DNA of 33,128 nucleotides, from NCBI GenBank assembly GCA_011056835.1, contig DSDU01000125.1:1-33128 (forward strand), read 5' to 3'. This document shows, piece by piece, positions 1 through 8,901 of this stretch (positions within the stretch are counted from its first letter, which is position 1; every line of letters starts with the position of its first letter). Origin of the DNA: Deltaproteobacteria bacterium. Its GTDB lineage: Bacteria > Desulfobacterota > Syntrophia > Syntrophales > UBA6807. Both the position numbers and the translations under genes were made by a program. Under the pieces are notes generated by a model. It was given only the letters and a program-made list of their open reading frames with translations. It had not been told where the DNA came from and did not search any database.

Positions 1-14
1 CATTGATAAATGGG

Positions 15-30
15 CCGCGCGAATGCGCGG
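15..30. repeat. GC-rich hairpin at window start
   Basis: CCGCGC-GAAT-GCGCGG is a perfect 6-bp stem with a 4-nt loop. A run of T follows some 10 bases later on the + strand. It may be a terminator for a gene lying left of the window on the + strand. The T tract is too far from the stem for a textbook intrinsic terminator. Confidence 0.4.
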
Positions 31-91
31 CAAAGTCAAGTATTTTTTATAAATTTTAACCATTATTTTACGGGGAGACTCTAAACTCTAG

Positions 92-259
92 TTAATTAAA
101 CAAATCGCTCAAAAAACGCCACATCGACACCGTAACACCCCGCTCGGTAGAGATTTCCGCCCCTGCCGGCTTCTTCATTCTCTCCACCATATCTCTCCGC
201 AGGCACTGCATATCATACCCGTCATATCCATTGCCGTATATCAGCATACAATTAATCAT
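92..259 (-). CDS. doubtful 55-aa ORF in the left intergenic stretch
   Basis: A 55-codon frame starts at ATG 259 and ends in TAA at 92-94. It begins MINCMLIYGNGYDGYDMQC and ends SMWRFLSDLFN, with a mixed composition that reads like protein rather than random translation. No clear Shine-Dalgarno sequence precedes the ATG, and no family is recognised. It could be a small hypothetical protein or the 3' remnant of an older gene. The rest of 1-387 shows only the GC-rich hairpin and AT-rich sequence leading to the phosphate carrier gene; no convincing promoter was found. Confidence 0.25.
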   Translation of the reverse strand: MINCMLIYGNGYDGYDMQCLRRDMVERMKKPAGAEISTERGVTVSMWRFLSDLFN

Positions 260-387
260 TGACAGGGAACATTATCTTTTGTATCTGTCCCCGTGAGATG
301 ATATAAATACTGCTGTGTCTATTTGTCTCCCGTTTCTATGTAACCTACTATAAAATAAGACAATAACGATTATAAATCATATAACCA

Positions 388-1359
388 ATGTATTTTAATG
401 TCTTCTTAGGAGTCGCCGGGGGTCTTGGCCTTTTTCTCGTCGGAATTCATCTTTTGAGCGACTCATTGAAAACACTTTCACTGGGGTTGCTCAAGGATCT
501 TCTCGAAAGGATAACCTCCAACAGGGTCAAATCTGCGCTCGTCGGTGTTGCCGTCACCTCCATTATACAGAGTTCAAGCGCCACATCGGTTCTGCTCATC
601 GGTTTTCTCAATGCCGGGATCATTTCGCTTACAGCGGCGCTCCCTGTCATTTTCGGCGCTAATATCGGTACAACCATAACAGCGCAGTTGATAGCCTTCA
701 AGTTGACGAAGGCAGCCCTGCTGTTTGTATTCGCCGGCGCGATGCTCTACCTTTTTGCCAAGAAGACGAAAAATAAAAACAAAGGGCTCGCACTGTTCGG
801 CTTCGGCATACTGTTCCTCGGCCTTTCCACAATGAGTACCGCGGTCAAGCCGCTGGCGGAAAATCAAACAATCATAGATTTCTTTATACACTTTGGACGG
901 CAACCACTTCTGGGAATTCTGACAGGTATGATTGTAACGGTTATTCTTCAGAGCAGCAGCACGACCATCGGCATGGTCATCGCCTTCGCATCCGTAGGAT
1001 TACTTGATCTCCCGTCATCGGTGTATCTGGTTCTTGGCGACAATATCGGCACCTGCGTTACGGCAATTATCGCCAGCATCGGGGGGAAACTGGTCAGCCG
1101 GAGACTTGCCCTCGGTCATGCCCTCTTCAATATCACGGGAACATTAATTGTTCTTCCGTTGATACCTGTATATATCCACTACATGCCCATGCTCTCCACA
1201 GATATCGCCCGGCAGATCGCCAATACCCACACCATATTCAATGTCGTCAATACCATCATTTTGCTGCCGTTCATCCCGCTGTTTATTAAACTCCTGAACA
1301 AGCTGGTTCCGGGAGAGGATTACGAAAAAAGGGAGCACGGTATCTTGATCGAAATTTGA
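388..1359 (+). CDS. Na+/phosphate cotransporter, membrane part (NptA/SLC34-like)
   Basis: This is an inner-membrane carrier that imports inorganic phosphate with Na+. It shows the signature of the Na/Pi-cotransporter II family: two inverted copies of a QSSS motif (SIIQSSSATS, QSSS at residues 61-64, and VILQSSSTT, QSSS at 187-190), each followed by a G-(A/D)-N-I-G-T motif (GANIGTTITA and GDNIGTCVTA). About eight hydrophobic segments are visible. Bacterial members commonly run to about 550 aa with a cytoplasmic PhoU-like tail. Here the protein ends at 323 aa and the tail is the next gene, which overlaps this stop in a TGATG. No good Shine-Dalgarno sequence precedes ATG 388, but the family N-terminus begins close to this residue. 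It is convergent with the pst-pho operon. Confidence 0.85.
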   Translation: MYFNVFLGVAGGLGLFLVGIHLLSDSLKTLSLGLLKDLLERITSNRVKSALVGVAVTSIIQSSSATSVLLIGFLNAGIISLTAALPVIFGANIGTTITAQLIAFKLTKAALLFVFAGAMLYLFAKKTKNKNKGLALFGFGILFLGLSTMSTAVKPLAENQTIIDFFIHFGRQPLLGILTGMIVTVILQSSSTTIGMVIAFASVGLLDLPSSVYLVLGDNIGTCVTAIIASIGGKLVSRRLALGHALFNITGTLIVLPLIPVYIHYMPMLSTDIARQIANTHTIFNVVNTIILLPFIPLFIKLLNKLVPGEDYEKREHGILIEI

Positions 1360-1994
1360 TGGTGACGCCCAGCATGGCAATCAAGGCCGTCATAAAAGAG
1401 TTGTCGGCCATGCTGAACATCTGTCATGAGATGCTGGACAAGGCCCGGAAATGTGCCCTCGATTACAATCACAAACTCAGAAATGAAATCTCCATCGACG
1501 AAGAATCGGTGGATGAGATGCAGAAGAACATTACGAATTATCTCGTTGAAATCACCCAGGAAGAACTGGCGGATAAACAGCGGCGCCTGGTTCCGGCCAT
1601 CCTTCACAGCGTCAACGACATAGAAAAAGTGGGGGATTACTGTGAAGATATCGTCATACTTGCCCAGCGGGCGTATGAATATAATCTCTCTTTTTCATCC
1701 GAAGCCAAGGCTGAGTTGAGTAAGCTCTTTGATAAGACGGAAGCCTTGATGAGACACACCCAGAAAGCCCTCGACAGGAATGACCAACATGCCGCACGGA
1801 TTACATTAAATATTGAACGGGAAATCGATGAACTGATCAATCAATACAAACTGAATCATATCACCCGTCTCGAGGCACGGATCTGTGTCAGCGAGTCGGG
1901 ACTGATCTTTTCCGACATGCTTACCAACATCGAGCGCCTCAATGACCATCTCTGCAATATCACGAAGGGCATCCTCCACATCGGGAAGCGGTAA
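1359..1994 (+). CDS. PhoU-like cytoplasmic domain protein, split partner of the Na/Pi cotransporter
   Basis: This 211-aa helical protein contains PhoU-type repeats: residues such as HSVNDIEKVGDYCEDIV and LTNIERLNDHLCNITKGI match the E-(R/K)-(I/V)-x-D-H/Y pattern of PhoU helices. In related carriers such a region is the C-terminal tail of the transporter. Here it is a separate frame. ATG 1359 overlaps the transporter's TGA (TGATG), so translation is probably coupled. A TTG at 1356 in the same frame is an alternative start. It probably regulates or binds the carrier at the inner face of the membrane. This is a second PhoU-like protein in the window, distinct from the phoU of the pst operon. The arrangement could be a natural gene split or an old frameshift of a fused gene. 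Confidence 0.8.
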   Translation: MVTPSMAIKAVIKELSAMLNICHEMLDKARKCALDYNHKLRNEISIDEESVDEMQKNITNYLVEITQEELADKQRRLVPAILHSVNDIEKVGDYCEDIVILAQRAYEYNLSFSSEAKAELSKLFDKTEALMRHTQKALDRNDQHAARITLNIEREIDELINQYKLNHITRLEARICVSESGLIFSDMLTNIERLNDHLCNITKGILHIGKR

Positions 1995-2003
1995 CGGTCA
2001 TCC

Positions 2004-2052
2004 ACGGCATCTCTCTATGGTATTTTCACGATCTTTTCCGTGACGATGCCGT
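2004..2052. repeat. inverted repeat between convergent genes
   Basis: ACGGCATC (2004-2011) and GATGCCGT (2045-2052) are perfect complements. An inner CACG/CGTG pair sits at 2027-2030 and 2039-2042. It lies between the stops of the PhoU-like gene (+) and phoB (-), so it may fold into a two-step hairpin that limits read-through in both directions. There is no strong T tract. Confidence 0.4.
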
Positions 2053-2069
2053 TCGTAGACTCACGGACC

Positions 2070-2774
2070 TCACATGACATCATCGGAGAACTTGTACCCT
2101 ACACCCCGTACGGTCAGAATATAGAGAGGATTTGATGTATCTTTTTCAATGTGCGTTCTGAGACGCTTTATATGGACATCTACGGTTCGTGGTTCCACAA
2201 ATGCCGTATCCGCCCAGACATGATCGAGGATCTGATCCCGCGTGTAAACCCGGCCCGGACGCCGTAAAAGATACTGGAGTATCTTGAATTCCGTGGGGCT
2301 CAAATCAACTTTTTTGCCGTCAACGGTGACCAGGTGAGAGTTAAAATCGATGCGGAGACCGCGAAATTCAAACGTGTCTTTCTCCGACTGCAGAACCGAT
2401 GCTTCAAACCGACGGAGAACCGCCTTTACCCTGGCAAGCAGTTCCCTGACACTGAACGGCTTGGTAATATAATCATCCGCTCCAACCTCGAGACCTAGAA
2501 TTTTATCAACCTCGTCACCTTTTGCAGTAACCATGATAATCGGGAGATTCGATGTTGCAGAATTTTTGCGAATAAGCTTGCACACCTCCATGCCCTGAAT
2601 GCCGGGAAGCATAAGATCAAGGATGACAAGATCCGGATTTTTTGAATGAACGAGCCCCAATGCTGCTTCACCGTTATAGGCCTTCAGCACTTTGTACCCT
2701 TCCTTTTCAAGATTATAGGAAATGAGATCAACCAGATCCTTTTCATCATCGACAACCAGTACTTTGGCGGGCAT
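2070..2774 (-). CDS. phoB: PhoB-family response regulator
   Basis: This is the DNA-binding response regulator of the phosphate two-component system. Its 234 aa fit the family. The receiver domain spans residues 4-118: acidic pocket D9-D10, phospho-acceptor D53 in VILDLMLPG, T83 and K105 in TKPFS. An OmpR/PhoB winged-helix domain follows (about 130-232), including LSPTEFKILQYLL and the recognition region RTVDVHIKRLR. A clear AAGGAAAG precedes the ATG. It is the last gene of the pstSCAB-phoU-phoR-phoB series, 42 bases after phoR. Phosphorylated PhoB is expected to act at the Pho boxes upstream of pstS, giving positive autoregulation. Confidence 0.93.
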   Translation of the reverse strand: MPAKVLVVDDEKDLVDLISYNLEKEGYKVLKAYNGEAALGLVHSKNPDLVILDLMLPGIQGMEVCKLIRKNSATSNLPIIMVTAKGDEVDKILGLEVGADDYITKPFSVRELLARVKAVLRRFEASVLQSEKDTFEFRGLRIDFNSHLVTVDGKKVDLSPTEFKILQYLLRRPGRVYTRDQILDHVWADTAFVEPRTVDVHIKRLRTHIEKDTSNPLYILTVRGVGYKFSDDVM

Positions 2775-2816
2775 TCTTTCCTTTTTTCCATTTCTTGAAG
2801 GATTCGGTGATCCCTC

Positions 2817-4586
2817 TCAGGATTCTTCAACCGATTTGAAAATCGGGAAGGACAGCGATACTATAGTTCCCACACCAAGCCGACTATCTATATCCATTGC
2901 ACCGTTGTGCGCCTTCATAAGGTGCTTGACAATCGAAAGTCCCAAGCCTGTTCCGCCCAGTTCCCGGGACCGCGTCTTGTCAACACGATAGAAACGTTCA
3001 CCCAATCGAGGAATTTCATCCTTCGGTATACCAATACCCGTATCCGCAATATTAACCATGACATGATTGTTATCCTCATGCAGACGGGCCGTCACGGAGA
3101 TTTTTTCCGACTCAGGAGTAAATTTAACCGCATTATCAAGAACATTCAATAAAATCTGATTCAATTTGTCTCTATCGGCATTAACCGGCGGCAAATCCTC
3201 CGGTATGTCTTTCGTCAGAACTATCCGTTTTTCCTGAGCCCGTGGATTGATCATGGCAAGCACACTTTCCACTACCCCTCCGAGTGCGACACTTTCAAAA
3301 AATAGAGGCGTTTCACCCAATTCAATATTGGATATCGCCAAGAGGTCATCGACCAGTCGATTCAGTCGTTCCGAATGCTTACGGATGGTCTGAAGAAATT
3401 TTCGAGCTGTATCCTCTTCTGAGATCGCCCCTTCCTGCAGGGTCTCAATAAATCCGAGAATCGCCTTAAGCGGTGTCTTTATTTCATGAGTCACATTTGC
3501 AACAAAGTCAACTCTCATTTTCTCCAGCTTTTTAAGTCGTGTTACATCATGAAACACCATCATCGTCTTTTCTTCACCCTTCGGCAACCCGAGAATCGAC
3601 GAAACTGATACATCAAGAATCATATTCCGTGCACCTCCCAGAATGATCTCTTCGGCGACGGGCAGACCCGTTTCCTTATATTTATCGATTGCATTCTCCA
3701 GTTCGATATTTCTGAACGCTTCGAGAGGGGTCCGCCCGATAATATCACGCCTTCTGATTCCGAATATCGCCTTGAAGGAATTATTCAATGCTTCGATTCG
3801 TCCCTGATTGTCGAGAACCAGCACACCGTCGGTCATACTGGAGAAAGCAGCCTCCAGTTTTCCCTTTTCCTCATTGGCGAAATTAACCTTTTCCTGCAGT
3901 TCCGTAACGATATAATTAATGTTGCGGGCCAGACGTCCCATTTCATCACTGGAATTGATGAGAAGCATTCCCGAAATGTCTCCGTCTTTCAATTTCCTCG
4001 TAAACTGTTCCATCTCCTGAATAGGAGACACCAGCCGCGCAGAAAAAATAAATGCAATGATGAAGGAAATCACGCCCACAAGAGCGAATGACTGAAAAAT
4101 CAACATATTGAATGCACCAACGGTTTTTCTTATCTCGTAAAGGGGTCGCGCCAGGCGCACATACCCCCTGATGTCGGTATTTTCCACCATCGGCAAGGCG
4201 ACATACAAGGTATCAATGCCAAGCGTATGACTGTAACGGATTGCCGATCCTTTCCCTTTAACCCGTGCCTCCTGTACTTCGGTGCGATTAAGGTGATTAT
4301 CCATTTCCAAGGCGGGCGCTTCCGAATCGAAAAATACATTCCCGGCGGCATCGATGAGGGTTATCCGCGCATCGGCCAGATTCGCAAGGTTTGCCAGCTT
4401 CGATTCGATCTCCTCCTTTGAGTAAGTAAGATTGATCATTTCCGCATAGACCGTCAGATCGGATTCGATTTTGTCCATCAGCTTTGTTTTTATCTGACCG
4501 GTAACCTGAAACACGACTGTTGCCATCGCCAGGAGTATAATGATAATATATGTTACGAAAATCTTATAAAACAAGTTACCTTTCAT
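2817..4586 (-). CDS. phoR: PhoR-family sensor histidine kinase
   Basis: This is a membrane sensor kinase paired with PhoB. The 589 aa contain TM1 (about 9-29), an extracytoplasmic region of about 130 residues, TM2 (about 162-185), HAMP (about 186-238), PAS (about 245-350, starting LEAAFSSMTDGVLVLDN), HisKA with the phosphorylated H367 in NVTHEIKTPL, and a HATPase with N box NQILLNVLDNAVKF, G1 DTGIG (515-519) and G2 GGTGLGL (544-550). The large periplasmic domain makes it longer than E. coli PhoR (431 aa) and closer to the Bacillus/Gram-positive type. AAGGAA precedes the ATG. PhoU upstream and PhoB downstream indicate sensing through the Pst-PhoU complex; the extra domain could sense another envelope signal. 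Confidence 0.92.
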   Translation of the reverse strand: MKGNLFYKIFVTYIIIILLAMATVVFQVTGQIKTKLMDKIESDLTVYAEMINLTYSKEEIESKLANLANLADARITLIDAAGNVFFDSEAPALEMDNHLNRTEVQEARVKGKGSAIRYSHTLGIDTLYVALPMVENTDIRGYVRLARPLYEIRKTVGAFNMLIFQSFALVGVISFIIAFIFSARLVSPIQEMEQFTRKLKDGDISGMLLINSSDEMGRLARNINYIVTELQEKVNFANEEKGKLEAAFSSMTDGVLVLDNQGRIEALNNSFKAIFGIRRRDIIGRTPLEAFRNIELENAIDKYKETGLPVAEEIILGGARNMILDVSVSSILGLPKGEEKTMMVFHDVTRLKKLEKMRVDFVANVTHEIKTPLKAILGFIETLQEGAISEEDTARKFLQTIRKHSERLNRLVDDLLAISNIELGETPLFFESVALGGVVESVLAMINPRAQEKRIVLTKDIPEDLPPVNADRDKLNQILLNVLDNAVKFTPESEKISVTARLHEDNNHVMVNIADTGIGIPKDEIPRLGERFYRVDKTRSRELGGTGLGLSIVKHLMKAHNGAMDIDSRLGVGTIVSLSFPIFKSVEES

Positions 4587-4628
4587 GAGGCATTCCTTCC
4601 GGTGTTCTACACAATGTCACGTTTCTCT

Positions 4629-5318
4629 TTATTTAGTCTTCTCCATCTTATCACGGTGGCGCACGTTCCGACCTGTCACCAGATAAATGATCATGACGGC
4701 GATACTCGTGGCGTGATCCGAAATCCGTTCCAGGTTTTTGGCAATCTGCATGATGAGAAGGGCCCGGTGAATCGTCCGGGGATCTTCCATCATAAAGGTA
4801 AGAAGTTCTCTGAAGATCTGGTCGTTCAGACTATCCACTATCTCATCCGCCTTGATGACCTCTTCAGCCAAATCACAATCTTCTCTCACCAGGGCGTCGA
4901 GGCTCTTTTTAATCATCTGCTGGGCCGTGTCGGACATGCGCGGCAGATCGATATATGGCTTGAGTTGCGGTTCTTCATTCAGTGCTATCGCCTTTTCGGC
5001 GATATTGGCGGCCATATCGCCGATTCTCTCCAGATGGGCATTGATTTTGATGGCGGTGGTTATGAACCGTAAATCCTTGGCAACCGGCTGCCTCAGCGCA
5101 ATAACGTCAAGACATTTCCGTTCAATTTCCTCATCGAGCCGGTCAATCTGCATGTCAGAATCAATAACATTCCTCCCGAGATCGGAATCCCGCTCCAGGA
5201 GACACGTCATTGCTCTCTGTATCGCCTGTTCCGCAAGGGCCCCTGCAAATAATAGATTCTCCTTGATAGATTGGAGCGCTCTGTCATAGACGCTGCTTGT
5301 GTGAGCCTTTTCTGCCAT
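4629..5318 (-). CDS. phoU: phosphate-signalling regulator PhoU
   Basis: PhoU is a cytoplasmic all-helical protein that links PstB to PhoR and keeps the Pho response off when phosphate is plentiful. The 229 aa hold the two mirrored three-helix PhoU repeats. Metal-binding style motifs are visible in HLERIGDMAANIAEKAI (first repeat) and NLERISDHATSIAVM (second repeat). It starts with ATG behind AAAGGATG, 17 bases after pstB, and precedes phoR by 42 bases. The final residues are charged (RHRDKMEKTK). Function follows from strong family resemblance and operon position. Confidence 0.93.
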   Translation of the reverse strand: MAEKAHTSSVYDRALQSIKENLLFAGALAEQAIQRAMTCLLERDSDLGRNVIDSDMQIDRLDEEIERKCLDVIALRQPVAKDLRFITTAIKINAHLERIGDMAANIAEKAIALNEEPQLKPYIDLPRMSDTAQQMIKKSLDALVREDCDLAEEVIKADEIVDSLNDQIFRELLTFMMEDPRTIHRALLIMQIAKNLERISDHATSIAVMIIYLVTGRNVRHRDKMEKTK

Positions 5319-5335
5319 TTTCCCATCCTTTCATG

Positions 5336-6109
5336 TCAGCCGAATCGTCCGGTAATATATTCTTCCGTCTGCTTCTCGTCAGGCTTGGTAAAGAGTTTCT
5401 CTGTCGGATTAAACTCAATAAGTTTTCCAAGATAAAAGAACCCGGTGTAGTCGGATACCCGTGCAGCCTGCTGCATGTTATGAGTAACGATGATGATCGT
5501 ATAGTTCCTTTTCAGTTCCGCAATTAATTCCTCTATTTTCGCCGTCGAGATAGGATCGAGCGCCGATGTCGGCTCATCCATCAACAGGACATCCGGTCTC
5601 ATCGCCAGCGCCCGGGCAATACAGAGACGCTGTTGCTGCCCGCCTGAAAGCGTCATGGCCGATCGATTCAGGATATCTTTCACTTCCTCCCAGAGTGATG
5701 CCTGTTCAAGGCTTTGCTGCACAAGAGTCTCCTGAGCATCTTTGCTGCGGACGCCATTAAGTTTCGGCCCGTAGGTAATATTATCAAAAATCGTTTTGGG
5801 AAAGGGATTGGGCTTCTGAAATACCATCCCTATTCTTCGTCGGATATCAACAGGATCGATGCCGGTATCGTAAATATTTGTTCCTTCGAAAATAACTTCT
5901 CCCTCGACACGCGTCCCATCAATGAGATCATTCATCCTGTTGAGGAGTCTGAGCAATGTGGACTTCCCGCAACCTGAAGGACCGATCAGGGCGGTCACTT
6001 TATTCTTCTCGAAATCCATGGTAACGTCAATCAACGCCTTGAACGTGCCATAGAAAAAATTCACTTGCTTTGTCTGTATAATACTATCATTAGTTCGCAT
6101 GGTTACCAT
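5336..6109 (-). CDS. pstB: phosphate ABC transporter ATPase PstB
   Basis: This is the ATP-hydrolysing subunit that drives PstSCA phosphate import at the inner face of the cytoplasmic membrane. Its 257 aa match the family. Walker A GPSGCGKS is at 43-50, followed by the PstB-typical NRMNDL; the Q-loop sits in VFQKPNPFP. The signature LSGGQQQR starts at 154, Walker [13 protein letters not shown] is near 175-186, and the H-loop is in [10 protein letters not shown]. The first ATG (6109) overlaps the last codons of pstA by 7 bases; ATG 6100 is an alternative. Translational coupling with pstA is likely. Confidence 0.95.
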   Translation of the reverse strand: MVTMRTNDSIIQTKQVNFFYGTFKALIDVTMDFEKNKVTALIGPSGCGKSTLLRLLNRMNDLIDGTRVEGEVIFEGTNIYDTGIDPVDIRRRIGMVFQKPNPFPKTIFDNITYGPKLNGVRSKDAQETLVQQSLEQASLWEEVKDILNRSAMTLSGGQQQRLCIARALAMRPDVLLMDEPTSALDPISTAKIEELIAELKRNYTIIIVTHNMQQAARVSDYTGFFYLGKLIEFNPTEKLFTKPDEKQTEEYITGRFG

Positions 6110-6957
6110 CTTTTTTTCTTTCTGATATAGCTGCGTATTATTATGGCAATCAAATCAACTCCCAGCACGAGAGCAACCAGGACAAGCACCGTTCCATATT
6201 GAAGTGGTCTCGTTTCCTCAATATATGTCCCCGCTGTTGCCAGCACATACACATGATACGGCAGCGCCATGACCTCATCAAATATCGATGAGGGCAGTTT
6301 GGCCGTAAAAAAGGCCGCGGCGGTAAACATGATCGGAGCCGTTTCTCCCGCGGCACGGCCGATGCCGAGAATCGATCCGGTCAGAATACCCGGCAGGGCG
6401 TTCGGCAGGACAATGCGCAGTATTGTCTGCCACTTTGAAACACCAAGTCCCAGCGATGCCTCCCGGAATGTCTGAGGGACCGATTTCAGCGCTTCTTCCG
6501 AAGCGCCGATGATCGTCGGCAGAATCAGAAACCCCAGCGTCAATGCACCCGACAATATACATGACCCGAACTGAAGAAACACCACAAAAAGTCCCAGACC
6601 GAACAGCCCGAACACGATGGACGGGACCCCGGCGAGACAATTGACACCGACACGGATTATTCTGATAACAGGTCCCTGCTTCGCGTATTCGCTTAAGTAT
6701 ATGGCGGACGCAACACCGAGCGGCAGGGCGATAATAATGGCCCCGGCAGTCAGATAGAAGGTACCGAGAATCGCCGGCATGATGCCCCCCTTGGTCATCG
6801 ATTCCCGGGGGTGCTCACTGAGAAATTCCCAGCTGATGGCGCCGATGCCGTTCACCAGGATATAAACGAGGAACGCACCGATGGCCGCGGCAATTGAGAA
6901 CGCCGCCAGCCGGACGATCGCAAAGAATGCATGTTGTTTGAAGTAACGCCATCTCAT
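6103..6957 (-). CDS. pstA: phosphate ABC transporter permease PstA
   Basis: This is one of the two membrane channel subunits of the Pst importer (284 aa). About six hydrophobic helices are seen. The binding-protein-dependent permease loop is present as [25 protein letters not shown] followed by [25 protein letters not shown], the EAA-type site that docks PstB. The start ATG overlaps the pstC stop as ATGA, and the stop overlaps pstB. The C-terminus is short and basic (RKKKRW), as is common for a cytoplasmic end. Confidence 0.94.
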   Translation of the reverse strand: MRWRYFKQHAFFAIVRLAAFSIAAAIGAFLVYILVNGIGAISWEFLSEHPRESMTKGGIMPAILGTFYLTAGAIIIALPLGVASAIYLSEYAKQGPVIRIIRVGVNCLAGVPSIVFGLFGLGLFVVFLQFGSCILSGALTLGFLILPTIIGASEEALKSVPQTFREASLGLGVSKWQTILRIVLPNALPGILTGSILGIGRAAGETAPIMFTAAAFFTAKLPSSIFDEVMALPYHVYVLATAGTYIEETRPLQYGTVLVLVALVLGVDLIAIIIRSYIRKKKRW

Positions 6958-7841
6958 AGCGTGGCAGACCCCACCTCTTTGAATTTATGTGATACGTAGT
7001 CGGCAATCAGATTGAAAGAAAGTGTTAAACCGAACAGAATAATACCCGTCGCGAAAAGAGCATGGTAATGGTCGCTCCGGAAGGGAGCTTCCCCCATTTC
7101 CGCGGCAATACTTGCGGGCATGGGCCGGACCGAGTCGAAAATACTTTCCGGTATCGCCGCGGCACCACCAGCCACCATGAGTACAACCATCGTTTCACCG
7201 ATAGCACGGGCCATACCAAGAATAACCGCTGTCGATATTCCCGAAAGAGCCGCCGGCACGATGACCCTGGCAATCGTCTCGAAGCGTGTCGCCCCCAGAG
7301 CATACGACGCCTCCTTGAATTCCTGCGGCACGGAATACAGCGCATCCTCTGATATACTGGCTATGGTGGGTACCGCCATGAGGGCGAGCAGCATCGAAGC
7401 ATTGACAATATTCAACCCTGTGGGGATATCGAAGGTCGCCTGCAGCCACGGGGCCATGACGGCCATGCCGAAAAAGCCGAGCACCACCGACGGCAGTCCG
7501 GCAAGGAGTTCGACGACCGGTTTGAATACCTCCTTGATCAATGGCGGCGCAATTTCGGCAATATACACGGCAGACAGGACTCCAAGGGGTATGGCGATCA
7601 CCGATGCGCAGAGGGTTACAATAAATGAACCGACGATGAGGGACCAGATGCCGAATGACGGCGGATCATAGGTGGGATACCACTCAATGCCGAAAATGAA
7701 ATCCTTGATTGAAACGACCTTAAAGACCGGAATTCCTTCAATGAAGAGAAAAATGACAATAAGAGCGAGAATAACAATAGAAACGAGGGCAATAAATAAG
7801 AAAATATTTTTTATAATCGTCTCTTTGATTTTTCGCTTCAT
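6954..7841 (-). CDS. pstC: phosphate ABC transporter permease PstC
   Basis: This is the second channel subunit of the Pst importer (295 aa). An N-terminal transmembrane segment (residues about 10-32) is followed by five or six more. The permease loop reads EDALYSVPQEFKEASYALGATRFET and then AIGETMVVLMVAGG, parallel to the EAA loop in PstA. It is separated from pstS by about 107 bases containing a long hairpin, whereas pstC, pstA and pstB overlap one another. This suggests that the membrane and ATPase subunits are made together at a lower level than the binding protein. Confidence 0.94.
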   Translation of the reverse strand: MKRKIKETIIKNIFLFIALVSIVILALIVIFLFIEGIPVFKVVSIKDFIFGIEWYPTYDPPSFGIWSLIVGSFIVTLCASVIAIPLGVLSAVYIAEIAPPLIKEVFKPVVELLAGLPSVVLGFFGMAVMAPWLQATFDIPTGLNIVNASMLLALMAVPTIASISEDALYSVPQEFKEASYALGATRFETIARVIVPAALSGISTAVILGMARAIGETMVVLMVAGGAAAIPESIFDSVRPMPASIAAEMGEAPFRSDHYHALFATGIILFGLTLSFNLIADYVSHKFKEVGSATL

Positions 7842-7867
7842 GTAACGACCTCAGTCTGTTATTTCGT

Positions 7868-7924
7868 CGGCTGCCGGGGGTGCCGTACACCTCATGTGGT
7901 GCGGGCATCCTGTGCCGGCAGCCG
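7868..7924 (-). promoter_or_regulatory. long hairpin in the pstS-pstC intercistronic gap
   Basis: A perfect 10-bp inverted repeat, CGGCTGCCGG (7868-7877) and CCGGCAGCCG (7915-7924), encloses an inner CACC...GGTG pair. It sits directly after the pstS stop on the transcribed strand, without a T tract. Such elements after the first gene of binding-protein transporter operons commonly protect the upstream message or reduce read-through. Here that would favour PstS over PstCAB. Confidence 0.55.
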
Positions 7925-7947
7925 GAACGAAACGATATCTGATCAGT

Positions 7948-8769
7948 CTAAAACAGTGGAATGAATCCCTCTTTAGTTACGATCTCCTGGCCTTCTCTGC
8001 TCACGATAAAGTTGATAAAGGACGAGACGGTTCCTGTCGGCCATCCGTTGGTAAACATGAACAGCGGCCGGGCCACAGGATACACGCCGGATAAGGCCGT
8101 CTCAACCGACGCCTCAACGCCGCCGACGGTAAGCGCCTTTACAGTCTTATTCAAATAGCCGAAGCCGATATATCCAATGGCATATCTGTTCTTTGAAACC
8201 GCCTGAATGACGGCGCCATTTGATGCCTGCAACTGTGCCCGGGGAAAGACCTTCGCCTTGTGGAGAACCTTTTCTTCCCAGACCTCGTAGGTGCCGGAGC
8301 TCGTGTCACGGGATACCACCACGATCTGAAGATCCTGACCGCCCACTTCTTTCCAGTTTCTGATCTTGCCCTGATAAATAAGGCTCAACTGTTCGATCGT
8401 GAGGTCGCCGACCGGATTTTCGGAATGCACGATCGGCACGATGGCATCGATGGCTACACGGTGCGGAACAGGGTATACGCCCTTTGCCGTAGACATCTCG
8501 ATTTCCTTGTCTTTGACGAACCGTGATGAGGTGGCAATGTCCGTCGATTTATCGACAAGGGCTTTGATACCGTTGCCGGAACCGCCGCCGGAAATTGAAA
8601 TATTGATGTCGGGATGAAGCTTCATATAGGCTTCAGCCGCTCCCTGCGCCACGGGAAGCACCGTCGTCGAACCCTTGATAACGATTGTTTCACCGGTACG
8701 AGCCGTCCCCACTCCTGCAGTCGCAAGGCAGATAACGGCAACCAAAAAAATGTTCATAATCCTTCTCAT
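7948..8769 (-). CDS. pstS: periplasmic phosphate-binding protein PstS
   Basis: This is the high-affinity phosphate receptor of the Pst importer. Its 273 aa belong to the short PstS-like (PBP superfamily) group. A signal peptide covers about residues 1-23 (hydrophobic MNIFLVAVICLATAG, likely cleavage near GTA/RTG). The mature protein starts GETIVIKGSTTVLPVAQ, with phosphate-contacting loops visible in GSTT, SISGGGSGNGIKAL and VSRDTSSGTYE. A strong AAGGAGG lies 7 bases before ATG 8769, which decides that start over the internal ATG at residue 5. It is the first gene of the operon, and two Pho-box candidates lie 68-150 bases upstream. Confidence 0.93.
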   Translation of the reverse strand: MRRIMNIFLVAVICLATAGVGTARTGETIVIKGSTTVLPVAQGAAEAYMKLHPDINISISGGGSGNGIKALVDKSTDIATSSRFVKDKEIEMSTAKGVYPVPHRVAIDAIVPIVHSENPVGDLTIEQLSLIYQGKIRNWKEVGGQDLQIVVVSRDTSSGTYEVWEEKVLHKAKVFPRAQLQASNGAVIQAVSKNRYAIGYIGFGYLNKTVKALTVGGVEASVETALSGVYPVARPLFMFTNGWPTGTVSSFINFIVSREGQEIVTKEGFIPLF

Positions 8770-8836
8770 CGTGGTTCCTCCTTGTCATGAGTTTTTTGAT
8801 TATGTTTGTGATTTGAGGAAACCCTACACGACAAAT

Positions 8837-8854
8837 GTTACAATTGTATGACGA
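8837..8854 (-). promoter_or_regulatory. Pho box candidate 1, proximal to pstS
   Basis: Read on the minus strand this is TCGTCATACAATTGTAAC. It matches 12 of 18 positions of the enterobacterial Pho-box consensus CTGTCATAAATCTGTCAC, including GTCATA and the spaced TGT-AC half. It lies about 68 bases before the pstS ATG, where a PhoB site would replace a -35 element. TAGGGT downstream is a possible weak -10. Confidence 0.5.
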
Positions 8855-8901
8855 CTTTATTAAGAATCAAAGAAATCGCAACAATATGAATACGTTCCCT
8901 T

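Noticed and set aside
313-330. A Pho box before the Na/Pi cotransporter (CTGTGTCTATTTGTCTCC)
   Set aside because: Only 11 of 18 positions match and the central TCATA is missing.
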